Source of the DNA: Chitinophagaceae bacterium
GTDB taxonomy: Bacteria; Bacteroidota; Bacteroidia; Chitinophagales; Chitinophagaceae
Assembly: GCA_019752295.1 (NCBI GenBank)
Contig: JAIEMK010000048.1
Coordinates: 1 to 64,000 of the forward strand
Length of the DNA stretch: 64,000 bases
Reading direction: 5' to 3'
Position numbers and translations under genes: made by a program
Part shown: positions 16,552 to 26,058 of the stretch, one piece after another
Numbering within the stretch: the stretch's first letter is position 1
Layout: every line of letters starts with the position of its first letter
The notes under the pieces: model-generated
The model's database searches: none
Told to the model about the DNA's origin: nothing
What the model saw: only the letters and a program-made list of their open reading frames with translations

Positions 16552-17400
16552 ATGACAGACCATCAGCAAATAAATGTTACCTCTCCGGCAAAGAATACTG
16601 CTGCGAAAGAAGCATTATTTGTAATAAAGATTGGAGGAAATATTATTGACGACTCCAATAAACTGGAATCATTTTTAAAGGATTTTTCTGCTATCCAGGG
16701 TAAAAAAATTTTGGTTCATGGCGGAGGAAAATTAGCAACACAACTCGCCCGGGATCTGAATGTGGAGCAGGAGATGGTTGACGGCAGAAGGATTACCGAT
16801 GCCGCCACTTTAAAGATCGTAACGATGGTTTATGCCGGTTATATCAATAAGAATATAGTAGCAAAACTACAATCCAATGGCAGTAATGCAATGGGGTTTA
16901 CAGGTGCCGATGCAAACCTGATACTGGCACATAAAAGACTAGCCGAAGCTTCAAAAGGAATTGACTATGGCTTTGTTGGGGATATTGATGCTGTGAATAC
17001 TGCAGCCATCGAACCTATGCTGGCGCAGCATATCGCCATTGTGCTGGCACCCATCACACATAACGGAGCGGGACAGTTATTAAATACCAATGCCGACACC
17101 ATTGCCCAATCCATTGCCACTGCAATGAGCGGTCAGTATAATGTGTGGCTATTATATTGCTTTGAAAAAAGCGGCGTTTTGTTAGACGCTTCAGATGATA
17201 CTACTGTAATACCAACCATCAATCAAACATATTATCAAAGTCTCAAAGAAAAGCAACTGATTTTTGCAGGCATGATTCCTAAATTGGATAATGCTTTTGA
17301 AGCTTTAAATAGCGGCGTTGAAAAAGTGATTATTGGAAAAGCAGAATCAATATTGGATTTGGTTGAGGGAAAAGCCGGAACCACCATCCAAAAAAGTTAG
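16552..17400 (+). CDS. argB: N-acylglutamate kinase
   Basis: Amino-acid kinase family enzyme that phosphorylates N-acetyl- or N-succinylglutamate. The N-terminal KIGGNIID, the glycine-rich HGGGKLA nucleotide loop, DGRRITDAATL and NTNADTIAQSIA substrate region are conserved. There are 282 residues with a short non-conserved N-terminal extension (about 20 residues) before the first strand. It starts 13 nt after argF' and is the second enzyme of the pathway encoded in this operon. Confidence 0.93.
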   Translation: MTDHQQINVTSPAKNTAAKEALFVIKIGGNIIDDSNKLESFLKDFSAIQGKKILVHGGGKLATQLARDLNVEQEMVDGRRITDAATLKIVTMVYAGYINKNIVAKLQSNGSNAMGFTGADANLILAHKRLAEASKGIDYGFVGDIDAVNTAAIEPMLAQHIAIVLAPITHNGAGQLLNTNADTIAQSIATAMSGQYNVWLLYCFEKSGVLLDASDDTTVIPTINQTYYQSLKEKQLIFAGMIPKLDNAFEALNSGVEKVIIGKAESILDLVEGKAGTTIQKS

Positions 17401-17442
17401 TCAATTTCAGAAAGGTTTTGAATTGGCTTTAAAGCATGTAAC

Positions 17443-18519
17443 ATGACAAACAGTAATAGTATAGCGAGTCTGACTGAAAGTGCCATCGGTTTATTAAAAA
17501 AACTGATTGCTACTCCTTCATTCAGTAAAGAAGAAGATAATACTGCAGATCTGATTGAGAATTTTTTACAATCCTATGCTGTAACTGCACACCGTTATCT
17601 GAACAATGTATGGGCAAAGAATAAACATTTCGACCCTGCAAAGCCTACTCTATTATTGAATTCGCATCACGATACGGTTAAGCCTAATAAAGCATATACA
17701 CTGAATCCTTTTGAGCCCATCATCAAAGACGAAAAATTATATGGTCTCGGAAGCAACGATGCAGGAGGCTGCCTAGTTTCGTTAATCGCAGTTTTTTTAC
17801 ACTACCATCAACATACCGACCTGAAATATAATTTAATACTTGCCGCAACTGCTGAAGAAGAAATATCGGGGCATAACGGTGTGGAAATTTTATTGACAAG
17901 GATGCCGCAAATTGATTGTGGGATTGTGGGAGAACCAACTTTGTTACAAATGGCAGTTGCCGAAAAAGGCTTACTGGTACTGGACTGCACTTCGCACGGA
18001 AAACCCGGACACGCCGCTAGAGAAGAAGGCGATAATGCAATTTACAAAGCCGTAAAAGATATTCAGTGGTTTATCAACTACCGCTTTGATCGCGTATCGG
18101 ATTTATTAGGTCCGATGAAAATGAGCGTTACCATTATCAACGCGGGGTCGCAACACAATGTAGTACCCCACGAGTGTAAATTCACAACCGATGTTCGCGT
18201 AAATGAACTCTATACATTTGAAGAAGTTTTAGAAACCATCAAAGCAAATACAAGCTGCGATGTGCAACCCAGAAGTAGTAGGTTAAGATCCACAGCAATT
18301 GCATTAGATCATCCATTGGTAAAAGCAGGCATTGCATTAAACAGGCCTTATTACGGATCTCCTACAACCTCAGATAAAGCATTGATGCCCTTCCCTACTT
18401 TAAAATTTGGCCCCGGCGATTCAGCGAGAAGTCATTCTGCCGACGAGTTCATCTGGGTAAAAGAAATTGGCGATGGTATTCAAATGTATGCCGACCTTTT
18501 AAATCGGGTAATCGTTTAA
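17443..18519 (+). CDS. argE: M20 family deacylase (acetylornithine deacetylase / succinyl-diaminopimelate desuccinylase type)
   Basis: Zinc metallo-amidohydrolase of 358 residues. Metal ligands are visible in NSHHDTVKP (His, Asp), GSNDAGG (bridging Asp), the catalytic pair ATAEEEISGH and VGEPT. The dimerisation or lid domain (GKPGHAAREEGDNAI) is inserted in the middle. By position it should remove the acyl group from N-acylcitrulline to release citrulline for ArgG, rather than act on acylornithine. The family also includes DapE, so a dual role cannot be excluded. Confidence 0.85.
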   Translation: MTNSNSIASLTESAIGLLKKLIATPSFSKEEDNTADLIENFLQSYAVTAHRYLNNVWAKNKHFDPAKPTLLLNSHHDTVKPNKAYTLNPFEPIIKDEKLYGLGSNDAGGCLVSLIAVFLHYHQHTDLKYNLILAATAEEEISGHNGVEILLTRMPQIDCGIVGEPTLLQMAVAEKGLLVLDCTSHGKPGHAAREEGDNAIYKAVKDIQWFINYRFDRVSDLLGPMKMSVTIINAGSQHNVVPHECKFTTDVRVNELYTFEEVLETIKANTSCDVQPRSSRLRSTAIALDHPLVKAGIALNRPYYGSPTTSDKALMPFPTLKFGPGDSARSHSADEFIWVKEIGDGIQMYADLLNRVIV

Positions 18520-18552
18520 AACAACGATACCGAAAAAATAAAAAACAATCAA

Positions 18553-19884
18553 ATGAAACTCTGGCAGAAAAATACAACCGTATCAGCAGCAGTAGAAAAG
18601 TTTACTGTTGGAAAGGACAAAGAGTTCGATCTGATGTTGGCTCCTTTTGATGTGTTGGGAAATATTGCCCACGCAAAAATGCTTGCAACAGTAGGCCTAT
18701 TAACAGCCGATGAAGCAACTGCTCTTGTAAAGGAACTGCAATCGATCTACACACTTGCTATTGATGGCAAATTGGTTATCGGTGATGGTGTAGAGGATAT
18801 TCATTCTCAGGTAGAATTTTTATTGACGCAATCGCTGGGCGATACCGGAAAAAAAATTCATAGTGCCAGAAGCAGGAACGATCAGGTATTGGTGGATATC
18901 AAATTATTTCTACGCAACGAAATTGCCGAATTGGTAAAAACAGTTCAGCCCTTTTTTGAATTGCTGATAGCACAAAGCGAAAAATTTAAAACCCGTTTAT
19001 TACCGGGCTACACGCATTTACAACTAGCCATGCCTTCTTCGTTTGGATTATGGTTTGGTGCTTATGCTGAAAGTTTAGTAGACGATTTAATAACCCTACA
19101 GGGAGCTTATCAGGTAGTGAATAAAAATCCATTAGGCTCTGCTGCAGGTTATGGTTCTTCCTTTCCGATTAACAGAACGCTTACAACCACACTATTGGGT
19201 TTCGGTGATTTGAATTATAATGTGGTGTACGCACAGATGGGTCGCGGAAAAGCCGAAAGAATTACAGCTCAGGCATTGGCCAATATTGCAGAAAGCTTGT
19301 CGCGTTTGAGTATGGACATGTGTTTATACCTTAATCAGAATTTTGATTTTGTGAGTTTTCCAGCAGAGCTCACAACCGGATCCAGCATCATGCCTCATAA
19401 AAAAAACCCGGATGTTTTTGAACTGATACGCTCGCATTGCAATCGAATCAAAGCATTACCGAACGAAATCAGCATGATGACAACCAATCTGCCATCGGGC
19501 TATCACCGCGATCTGCAATTATTAAAAGAGCATCTTTTCCCTGCGTTCCAAACACTCAAAGATTGTTTGGAGATGGCTCACTTGATGCTGCAAAATATTA
19601 GTATCAAAGAAAATATTCTGGCTGACGAAAAATATAAATATGCGTTTAGTGTTGAAGCCGTAAACGAATTGGTATTGCAGGGCATTCCTTTCAGAGATGC
19701 TTACAAACAAGTTGGTTTAGCTATTGAATCAGGATTTTTTAATCATGGCACCGAACTGCATCATGTGCATGAAGGCAGTATCGGGAATTTGTGTAACGAT
19801 CAAATCAGCGCCATGATGCAGGAGGTTTTGAAAAAATTTGAATTCGAAAAAGTAGACGCTGCTATTAATCAATTATTGGCATAA
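18553..19884 (+). CDS. argH: argininosuccinate lyase
   Basis: Cleaves argininosuccinate to arginine and fumarate, the last step. The fumarase-superfamily signature GSSIMPHKKNPD (residue about 276 onward) carries the catalytic serine loop. VEDIHSQVE and SARSRNDQV near the N-terminus and TRLLPGYTHLQ-like LLPGYTHLQLA are conserved. Length 443 residues. Last gene of the arginine operon. The FKBP gene starts 55 nt later, so read-through is possible. Confidence 0.95.
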   Translation: MKLWQKNTTVSAAVEKFTVGKDKEFDLMLAPFDVLGNIAHAKMLATVGLLTADEATALVKELQSIYTLAIDGKLVIGDGVEDIHSQVEFLLTQSLGDTGKKIHSARSRNDQVLVDIKLFLRNEIAELVKTVQPFFELLIAQSEKFKTRLLPGYTHLQLAMPSSFGLWFGAYAESLVDDLITLQGAYQVVNKNPLGSAAGYGSSFPINRTLTTTLLGFGDLNYNVVYAQMGRGKAERITAQALANIAESLSRLSMDMCLYLNQNFDFVSFPAELTTGSSIMPHKKNPDVFELIRSHCNRIKALPNEISMMTTNLPSGYHRDLQLLKEHLFPAFQTLKDCLEMAHLMLQNISIKENILADEKYKYAFSVEAVNELVLQGIPFRDAYKQVGLAIESGFFNHGTELHHVHEGSIGNLCNDQISAMMQEVLKKFEFEKVDAAINQLLA

Positions 19885-19939
19885 CCCACAAATAATATCT
19901 CTTAACATTTTCTTGATTTTTAAACTATTATTTTAACAA

Positions 19940-20692
19940 ATGAAAAAAATCACCACTACTTTTTTGGGAATCATTTTAATTGGTGGAGCTTTCGCTCAAA
20001 CCACAAAGAATTCGCCTTCAACACATCCTGCTACATCAGCAAAACCGTCAACCGGAAAGCCATCAACTAGTAAAACAGTATTATCAGCTTTTAAAAATAA
20101 TAAGGATAGTGCAAGCTATGCTTTGGGTGTACGAATTGCCCAAAACCTTCAGTCGCAAAGCTTTGGTAAGCTCGATGTAACAATGCTTCAGAAAGGTCTG
20201 GGCGATGCGATGCAGAATAAGGCATTAGCATTGCCAGAAGCAGTTTTAGATAAATGTATTGGTGTGTATCAACAAAATGCGAATGCAGAAAAATCATTAA
20301 AGACAAAGGCCGAGGGCAAAAAGTTTTTGGAGGAGAACGCAAAAAGAAAAGGCGTTATTACCACCAAAAGCGGTTTGCAATACGAAATTATCAAAGCGGG
20401 AGCTGATAGCGTTAAACCAGCTCTTACCGACAAAGTAAAATGCCATTATCATGGCACCCTCATCAATGGTACTGTTTTCGACAGTTCGGTTGATCGTGGC
20501 GAGCCTGCCAGTTTTTCTGTGAATGGAGTGATTGCAGGTTGGACAGAAGCTTTACAATTAATGACCGTTGGAAGCAAATGGAAATTATATATTCCTTCAG
20601 AGTTAGCCTATGGCGACCGCCAGACCGGACCCAGCATTGCTCCGGGTTCAACCCTGATTTTTACCGTTGAAATTTTAGAGATAGAAAAATAG
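19940..20692 (+). CDS. exported FKBP-type peptidyl-prolyl cis-trans isomerase
   Basis: Periplasmic protein-folding helper of 250 residues. A signal peptide (about 1-19, ending GGAFA) precedes a Ser/Thr/Pro-rich linker. An FKBP_N dimerisation helix bundle occupies about 50-125 (DSASYALGVRIAQNL). The FKBP domain (about 135-248) shows VKCHYHGTLINGTVFDSS, GWTEALQLMTVGSKWKLYIP and LIFTVEILEI. Related to FkpA/Mip. It is followed by a strong terminator. Confidence 0.9.
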   Translation: MKKITTTFLGIILIGGAFAQTTKNSPSTHPATSAKPSTGKPSTSKTVLSAFKNNKDSASYALGVRIAQNLQSQSFGKLDVTMLQKGLGDAMQNKALALPEAVLDKCIGVYQQNANAEKSLKTKAEGKKFLEENAKRKGVITTKSGLQYEIIKAGADSVKPALTDKVKCHYHGTLINGTVFDSSVDRGEPASFSVNGVIAGWTEALQLMTVGSKWKLYIPSELAYGDRQTGPSIAPGSTLIFTVEILEIEK

Positions 20693-20703
20693 ATGATCAT
20701 CAT

Positions 20704-20737
20704 AAAAAGCGTTCCGACCAATATCGGAGCGCTTTTT
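20704..20737 (+). terminator. rho-independent terminator after the FKBP gene
   Basis: AAAAAGCG plus TCCGA pairs with TCGGA plus CGCTTTTT around a 6-nt loop and ends in a run of six T's. It may end both the FKBP gene and read-through from the arginine operon. Confidence 0.85.
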
Positions 20738-20830
20738 TGTGCCCTTCCGAAATGTAAAATCATTTTAGAGTACTATTGATTTAAGCAGATAGATTTTATT
20801 TTAGCCTATCCATTCCTTTAAATCAGTTTT

Positions 20831-21238
20831 ATGATCGGCACAACCAAACTCTGTCTTACTTGCAACAAACCTGTTAAGGGCAGAACAGATAAAAAATTCT
20901 GTGACGACTATTGCAGAAACAGTTATAATAATCAGGTAAATGCAGTATGCAATAATTATGTACGCCATATCAATACGATCCTTCAAAAGAATCGCAGAAT
21001 AATGGCAAGCCTGCTATCGTCTTCTGCTACAAGAGCAAGTGCTTCCCAAATTCAATTATTAGAGAAAGGATTTGTATTTAAATACTGTACCCACTATCAA
21101 GAAAATAAAAGAGGTAGTAATTATCATTTCTGCTACGATTATGGATACCTGCCGGTAAGCGAAGACAGGTACCTCATTGTTAGAAATGAGCGGACTGACC
21201 AGTCTAAAAAATTTGCTAGAAAGGAAAAACTTCTGTAA
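20831..21238 (+). CDS. small zinc-ribbon-like protein of unknown function
   Basis: 135 residues. The N-terminus carries CLTCNKPVKGRTDKKFCDDYC, a CxxC...CxxxC arrangement typical of a small zinc ribbon. A basic helical stretch follows (NNYVRHINTILQKNRRIMASLL), then a C-terminal part with YCTHYQENKRGSNYHFCYDYGYL. The positive charge and zinc ribbon suggest nucleic-acid or protein binding, but I do not recognise a function. It is flanked by a terminator and by an M16 gene with its own promoter, so it is probably a single-gene unit. Confidence 0.7.
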   Translation: MIGTTKLCLTCNKPVKGRTDKKFCDDYCRNSYNNQVNAVCNNYVRHINTILQKNRRIMASLLSSSATRASASQIQLLEKGFVFKYCTHYQENKRGSNYHFCYDYGYLPVSEDRYLIVRNERTDQSKKFARKEKLL

Positions 21239-21276
21239 GAAAAGTGCTATTTTTCTGGATAGCGGTTTGAATCTGC

Positions 21277-21284
21277 TATTTTTG
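21277..21284 (+). promoter_or_regulatory. -7 promoter element for the M16 homologue
   Basis: TATTTTTG matches TAnnTTTG and lies 17 nt before the ATG at 21302. A -33 TTG at ideal spacing is not obvious. Confidence 0.45.
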
Positions 21285-21301
21285 CAGGCCAACAATGAAC
21301 C

Positions 21302-22585
21302 ATGACTCCAGACAGAACAAAAGAACCCGCAATTATTGATGCCGTTGAATTTGACGTTAAATTAAAGCCCTACGAAAGTTTTGTACTTGATAACGGCACC
21401 AACGTGTATAGCATTAATGCAGGAGCCGAAGAAGTGGTGATGTTGGAATTGGTGTTCTACGCAGGCAACTGGTATGAAGATAAAAATATTGTTGCCGCCA
21501 CTACAAATCATTTATTGAAGAATGGTACTAGTAATAAAAATGCATTTGCCATAAATGAATTTTTTGAATTTTATGGTGCCTTCCTCAGCAGAAGTTGCTT
21601 CAACGAAACTGCAACCATTACACTTCATTGCCTCAACAAACATTTGAGCACGCTGCTTCCTGTAGTAGCAGAGCTAATCACCGAAGCAATTTTCCCTGAA
21701 GACGAGCTGGCCATCTATCAGCAGAATCAGAAACAGCGACTGGAAGTGAATTTGAAAAAATGCGATTTTGTTGCCAACCGATTTATTGATGAATATATTT
21801 ATGGATTGGAACACCCCTATGGAAAATATACAACTGCTGGCGACTTTAATGCCCTCAGCAAACAGGATCTGACAAGCTTTTATGATCAGTATTATACTCA
21901 CGGAAATTGTATGGTATTTGTGGCCGGAAAATTGCCAAAAGATGTGCAGGAATTATTAAACAATGCATTGGGAAAACTTCCCTTTAACCAGCAATCCAAC
22001 ACCATCAAAAATATCAAACAGGTTCCTGCCACCACCAAAAAGTATCGCATTACAAACGATGCAGAAGGGGTGCAGGCCGCCATTCGAATTGCCCGCCCCT
22101 TTCCTAATCGCCATCATCCAGATTTCCAAAAAGTACAGGTTCTGAACAATTTATTCGGCGGCTTTTTCGGATCAAGGCTGATGAGTAATATCCGCGAAGA
22201 CAAAGGATATACTTATGGCATACATAGTTATATCCAAAATCATATACACGACACCGCATGGCTGATTAGCACCGAGGCAGGAAGGGATGTTGCAGAAGCT
22301 ACTATTACCGAAGTGTACAAAGAAATGGCCTTGCTCCGCGATGAGCAGATCGACTCGGAAGAACTCGACCTGGTACGCAATTATATGATCGGCTCTTTGC
22401 TGGGAGATCTTGACGGCCCCTTTCAGATCATGGCAAGATGGAAGAACTATATCCTGAATAATGTTGACTCCTCCTACTTCTATAATAGCCTTCAAACCAT
22501 TCGTACAGTAAGCTCTGAGGAATTACAAGAGCTTGCTAAACGCTACCTGAATCCTGCTGATTTTTATGAGTTGCTGGTGATTTGA
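21302..22585 (+). CDS. M16 (insulinase-like) family protein lacking the zinc site
   Basis: 427-residue protein with the two-domain M16B fold. The position of the zinc-binding HxxEH motif reads H70-L-L-K73-N74, so the catalytic glutamate and second histidine are lost. The C-terminal half keeps the GGFFGSRLMSNIREDKGYTYG block with the substrate-binding Arg and Tyr. This is the pattern of the non-catalytic partner in heterodimeric M16 peptidases. A catalytic M16 gene with intact HLFEH lies at 42064-43323, about 20 kb away, rather than next door. No signal peptide is seen. Confidence 0.85.
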   Translation: MTPDRTKEPAIIDAVEFDVKLKPYESFVLDNGTNVYSINAGAEEVVMLELVFYAGNWYEDKNIVAATTNHLLKNGTSNKNAFAINEFFEFYGAFLSRSCFNETATITLHCLNKHLSTLLPVVAELITEAIFPEDELAIYQQNQKQRLEVNLKKCDFVANRFIDEYIYGLEHPYGKYTTAGDFNALSKQDLTSFYDQYYTHGNCMVFVAGKLPKDVQELLNNALGKLPFNQQSNTIKNIKQVPATTKKYRITNDAEGVQAAIRIARPFPNRHHPDFQKVQVLNNLFGGFFGSRLMSNIREDKGYTYGIHSYIQNHIHDTAWLISTEAGRDVAEATITEVYKEMALLRDEQIDSEELDLVRNYMIGSLLGDLDGPFQIMARWKNYILNNVDSSYFYNSLQTIRTVSSEELQELAKRYLNPADFYELLVI

Positions 22586-22616
22586 CCCCTCAAAAAGAAC
22601 TGATTTTTTTCTTCCC

Positions 22617-22666
22617 ACTGGGGTACATTTATCATGTTCCCAGATGACAAACGTCATATACGTTTG
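22617..22666. repeat. two adjacent hairpins upstream of the 144-residue orphan gene
   Basis: CTGGG/GTACAT (from 22617) pairs with ATGTTCCCAG (22634-22643) with a small internal mismatch. CAAACGT (22648-22654) pairs perfectly with ACGTTTG (22660-22666). Neither is followed by a T-run. They may protect or end the M16 transcript, or act in the leader of the next gene. Confidence 0.5.
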
Positions 22667-22724
22667 AGATAACTGATTCTAACTTTATAGCCGCAAAACA
22701 ATTTGTAAGATTAAAAAAAGCGTT

Positions 22725-23159
22725 ATGAAGACAGAATATCTTATCCACGTAAAAAATGTAGACAACAGGCTACACATCTTTTTGAACGGAAAAACAATCT
22801 GGGATAGCGGCATCGTACACGACGATCCTGCACTGGATGTTATTATCGATTTAACCAGTCACCTTACAGCATACGAAGGCAATACCTGCGAATTGATATT
22901 CGAAGGATTTAACGATTCATACGGATCGAATCTTTTGGATGGCGATCTGAATCCCTGGCATTTTAATTATCGAATCTTTTCAAGAACAACCGATAAGCAT
23001 GGAAACGTTGTAGAAGAGTCCGACATGGTACAACCTTACAACGAAAAACATTTGTCCAATCCAAATGTAAGAGCCATCAACAATCGTTATCAGATTTTAA
23101 GAAAGGGGCTTACTTATAAAGTAGTATCCAACTCACTTTCACAACATTTTTATAATTAG
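22725..23159 (+). CDS. conserved-looking hypothetical protein, 144 residues
   Basis: I do not recognise this family. It is soluble, acidic, without signal peptide, membrane segment or cysteine pair. The first 70 residues alternate strand-forming stretches (YLIHVKNVDNRLHIFLNGKTIWD, VIIDLTSHL, CELIFEGF), suggesting a beta-sandwich like that of small carbohydrate-binding folds. The WHFNYRIFSRTTD and NRYQILRKGL segments follow. It lies between the M16 homologue and pyruvate phosphate dikinase with 48 nt to the latter. Coding character (codon use, uninterrupted frame) is good. Confidence 0.7.
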   Translation: MKTEYLIHVKNVDNRLHIFLNGKTIWDSGIVHDDPALDVIIDLTSHLTAYEGNTCELIFEGFNDSYGSNLLDGDLNPWHFNYRIFSRTTDKHGNVVEESDMVQPYNEKHLSNPNVRAINNRYQILRKGLTYKVVSNSLSQHFYN

Positions 23160-23207
23160 GAATTCGCTTCCTGAATAACAAATTTATTCTTCATTAAACA
23201 ATATAAT

Positions 23208-25961
23208 ATGGCACAAGTAAAAGCCACTTCAAAATTCGTTTACGCGTTTGGCGGTGGAAAAGCAGATGGAAATGAATCCATGAAAAATTTATTGGGTGGA
23301 AAAGGTGCGAACCTTGCAGAAATGGCGGGGCACCCGAAACTTCGCTTACCGGTACCTCCCGGCTTCACGATTACAACAGAAGTTTGTACGTACTACTACG
23401 ATAATAAAAAGAAATACCCTCCGGTATTGCAGGCACAAGTTCAGAAAGCCCTTGTTGCCGTTGAAAAAGAGATGGGCAAAAAATTTGGAGACCCCAAAAA
23501 TCCGCTCTTGGTTTCAGTTCGCTCCGGTGCAAGAAAATCAATGCCTGGCATGATGGAAACCGTATTGGATATCGGTTTGAACGATATTACCATTAAGGGT
23601 GTAATAGCCCAATCTGGCGATGAAAGATTTGCTTATGATGCTTATCGCCGTTTAATTATGATGTATGCCGATGTGGTAATGGAAAAAGCCGGTGGCATTG
23701 AAGTAAAAAGCGGAAAAGGAATTAGAAAGCAATTGGACGAAAAATTGGAAAAAGTAAAATCTAAAAAGGGTTACAAATTCGATACCGATTTAACTGTTGA
23801 TGAATTAAAAGCTTTGGTAAAAGATTTTAAAGCCACTGTTAAAAAAGTATTGGGCAAACCCTTCCCCGAAGATCCATACGAACAATTATGGGGAAGCATT
23901 GGTGCCGTATTTAGTAGCTGGAGCGGAAAGCGCGCAGTGGAATATCGCCGCATCGAAAAAATTCCCGACGAGTGGGGAACTGCAGTAAATGTGCAGTCGA
24001 TGGTATTTGGTAATATGGGCGATACTAGTGCAACAGGCGTTGCGTTTACTCGTAACCCCGGTAATGGTGAAAATAAATTCTATGGAGAATACCTGTTGAA
24101 TGCACAGGGCGAAGACGTAGTTGCAGGTATCCGCACTCCGGCCCCTGTGAACGAGTATTCAAAGAACGATCAAAGCAAACACCTTCCTACACTGGAAAAA
24201 ACAATGCCTGCAGTGTACAAGCAATTGTTTGAAATTCAAAGCAAACTTGAAAAGCATTATAAAGACATGCAGGATATTGAGTTTACCATCGAAAAGGGTA
24301 AGCTGTATATGTTGCAATGCCGTATTGGTAAACGCAATGGTATTGCTGCTGTTAAAATTGCAAGCGATATGTATAACGAAAAACTGATCGACGCCAAAAC
24401 CGCTGTGATGCGTGTTGGCCCAAATCAGTTAGTAGAATTATTACTACCAATGCTTGATCCAAAAGTACAGGCTGCAACAAAAGCAATTGCCAAAGGATTA
24501 CCTGCCGGACCAGGTGGAGCAAAAGGCCGTGTGGTATTTACATCAAACGATGCGGTAGAATGGGCAAGTAAGGGCGAAAAAGTAATTCTGGTGCGCGAAG
24601 AAACATCTCCCGAAGATGTGGATGGTATGCACAAATCCCAAGCAATCTTAACAACCAAAGGTGGTATGACTTCACACGCTGCATTAGTTGCACGCGGATG
24701 GGGTAAATGTTGTATCGTTGGTTGCGCTGATATCGAAATTCATAGCGAAACAAAATCGTTCAAAGCCAATGATGGTACTTATATCAAAGAAGGCGACTGG
24801 ATTAGTTTGGATGGAACCAAGGGGCTGGTATACCATGGAAGCATGGCGTTGGTAGACGTTGATTTGGATAAGAATCTGGCTTATAAAAATTTGATGAAGC
24901 TGGTTGATAAAATTAAAGTCATGGGCGTTCGTACAAATGCCGAAACACCTGAAGACGCAGCACAAGGATTGAAATTTGGTGCAGAAGGAATTGGTTTATT
25001 CCGCACAGAGCATATGTTCTATGGTGAAGGTAGCGACGAACCACTTTTCTTATTACGCAAAATGATTGTGAGTAAAACCGAAAAAGAAAGAAGGGTTGCG
25101 CTGAACGATCTGTACAAGTTTGTGAAGAAAGATGTGAAAGATACTTTGGCCACCATGAACGGGTTCCCCGTTACTATTCGCCTGCTCGATCCACCACTAC
25201 ACGAATTTGTTCCGCACGATTCAGCTAAGTTAATTCAGTTGAGTAAGGAACTAAATATTAGCATGAGCTTATTGAGAAGAAGGGTTCTGGCATTACACGA
25301 AAACAACCCAATGCTCGGTCACCGTGGTGTACGTTTGGGAATCTCTTATCCCGAGATTACTGAAATGCAGATCAGATCAATCTTTGAAGCAACTGCAGAA
25401 TTATTGGCGGCAGGTAAAAAACCTTTTCCTGAAATCATGGTTCCAGTTACTTGTACAGTAAACGAGCTGACTCATCAGAAAGCAATTGTTGACAGAGTAT
25501 ACCTGGAAGTATTGACGAAAACCAAACTAAAAAAAATACCATATCTATTTGGTACTATGATTGAAATTCCAAGGGCTGCTTTGAAGGCTGAACAAATGGC
25601 AACTGTTGCCGACTTCTTCAGCTTTGGTACCAACGATTTAACTCAGATGAGTTTTGGTTTCAGCAGAGATGATATCGGTGGATTCCTTCCAAATTATCTT
25701 GATCAAAAAATTCTCGACGATGATCCATTCCAAACAATCGATCAGGAAGGTGTTGGTGAGTTGATCAAATTTGGTACAGAACGCGGTCGTACCACCAAGA
25801 AAAACCTGAAAGTAGGTATTTGTGGTGAGCATGGTGGTGATTCAGAAAGTGTTAAATTCTGCCACCGTATTGGAATGAACTATGTGAGTTGTTCTCCATT
25901 CCGTGTGCCCATTGCCCGTTTGGCAGCAGCACAGGCGGCTATCAGTTCTCCAAGAAAGTAG
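23208..25961 (+). CDS. ppdK: pyruvate, phosphate dikinase
   Basis: Interconverts pyruvate, ATP and phosphate with phosphoenolpyruvate, AMP and pyrophosphate. The 917 residues show the N-terminal ATP-grasp domain (GGKGANLAEM, SVRSGARKSMPGMM), the swivelling domain with phospho-histidine His490 in GGMTSHAALVARGWGK, and the PEP/pyruvate TIM barrel (GIGLFRTEHMF, GVRLG, FSFGTNDLTQM). This is the full set needed for activity. It gives a reversible glycolytic/gluconeogenic step common in anaerobes and in Bacteroidota. A strong terminator follows. Confidence 0.96.
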   Translation: MAQVKATSKFVYAFGGGKADGNESMKNLLGGKGANLAEMAGHPKLRLPVPPGFTITTEVCTYYYDNKKKYPPVLQAQVQKALVAVEKEMGKKFGDPKNPLLVSVRSGARKSMPGMMETVLDIGLNDITIKGVIAQSGDERFAYDAYRRLIMMYADVVMEKAGGIEVKSGKGIRKQLDEKLEKVKSKKGYKFDTDLTVDELKALVKDFKATVKKVLGKPFPEDPYEQLWGSIGAVFSSWSGKRAVEYRRIEKIPDEWGTAVNVQSMVFGNMGDTSATGVAFTRNPGNGENKFYGEYLLNAQGEDVVAGIRTPAPVNEYSKNDQSKHLPTLEKTMPAVYKQLFEIQSKLEKHYKDMQDIEFTIEKGKLYMLQCRIGKRNGIAAVKIASDMYNEKLIDAKTAVMRVGPNQLVELLLPMLDPKVQAATKAIAKGLPAGPGGAKGRVVFTSNDAVEWASKGEKVILVREETSPEDVDGMHKSQAILTTKGGMTSHAALVARGWGKCCIVGCADIEIHSETKSFKANDGTYIKEGDWISLDGTKGLVYHGSMALVDVDLDKNLAYKNLMKLVDKIKVMGVRTNAETPEDAAQGLKFGAEGIGLFRTEHMFYGEGSDEPLFLLRKMIVSKTEKERRVALNDLYKFVKKDVKDTLATMNGFPVTIRLLDPPLHEFVPHDSAKLIQLSKELNISMSLLRRRVLALHENNPMLGHRGVRLGISYPEITEMQIRSIFEATAELLAAGKKPFPEIMVPVTCTVNELTHQKAIVDRVYLEVLTKTKLKKIPYLFGTMIEIPRAALKAEQMATVADFFSFGTNDLTQMSFGFSRDDIGGFLPNYLDQKILDDDPFQTIDQEGVGELIKFGTERGRTTKKNLKVGICGEHGGDSESVKFCHRIGMNYVSCSPFRVPIARLAAAQAAISSPRK

Positions 25962-25974
25962 GATGATATAGGAT

Positions 25975-26009
25975 AAAAAGCCCTCGCGATTAAATTGCGG
26001 GGGCTTTTT
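25975..26009 (+). terminator. rho-independent terminator after ppdK
   Basis: AAAAAGCCC and CGC pair with GCG and GGGCTTTTT across a 9-nt loop with one T-G pair. Classic stem plus T-run. Confidence 0.88.
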
Positions 26010-26058
26010 ATGAATTGTATGGAAGAAAATATTCCTAACTTTCAATAAATTCTCCAAC

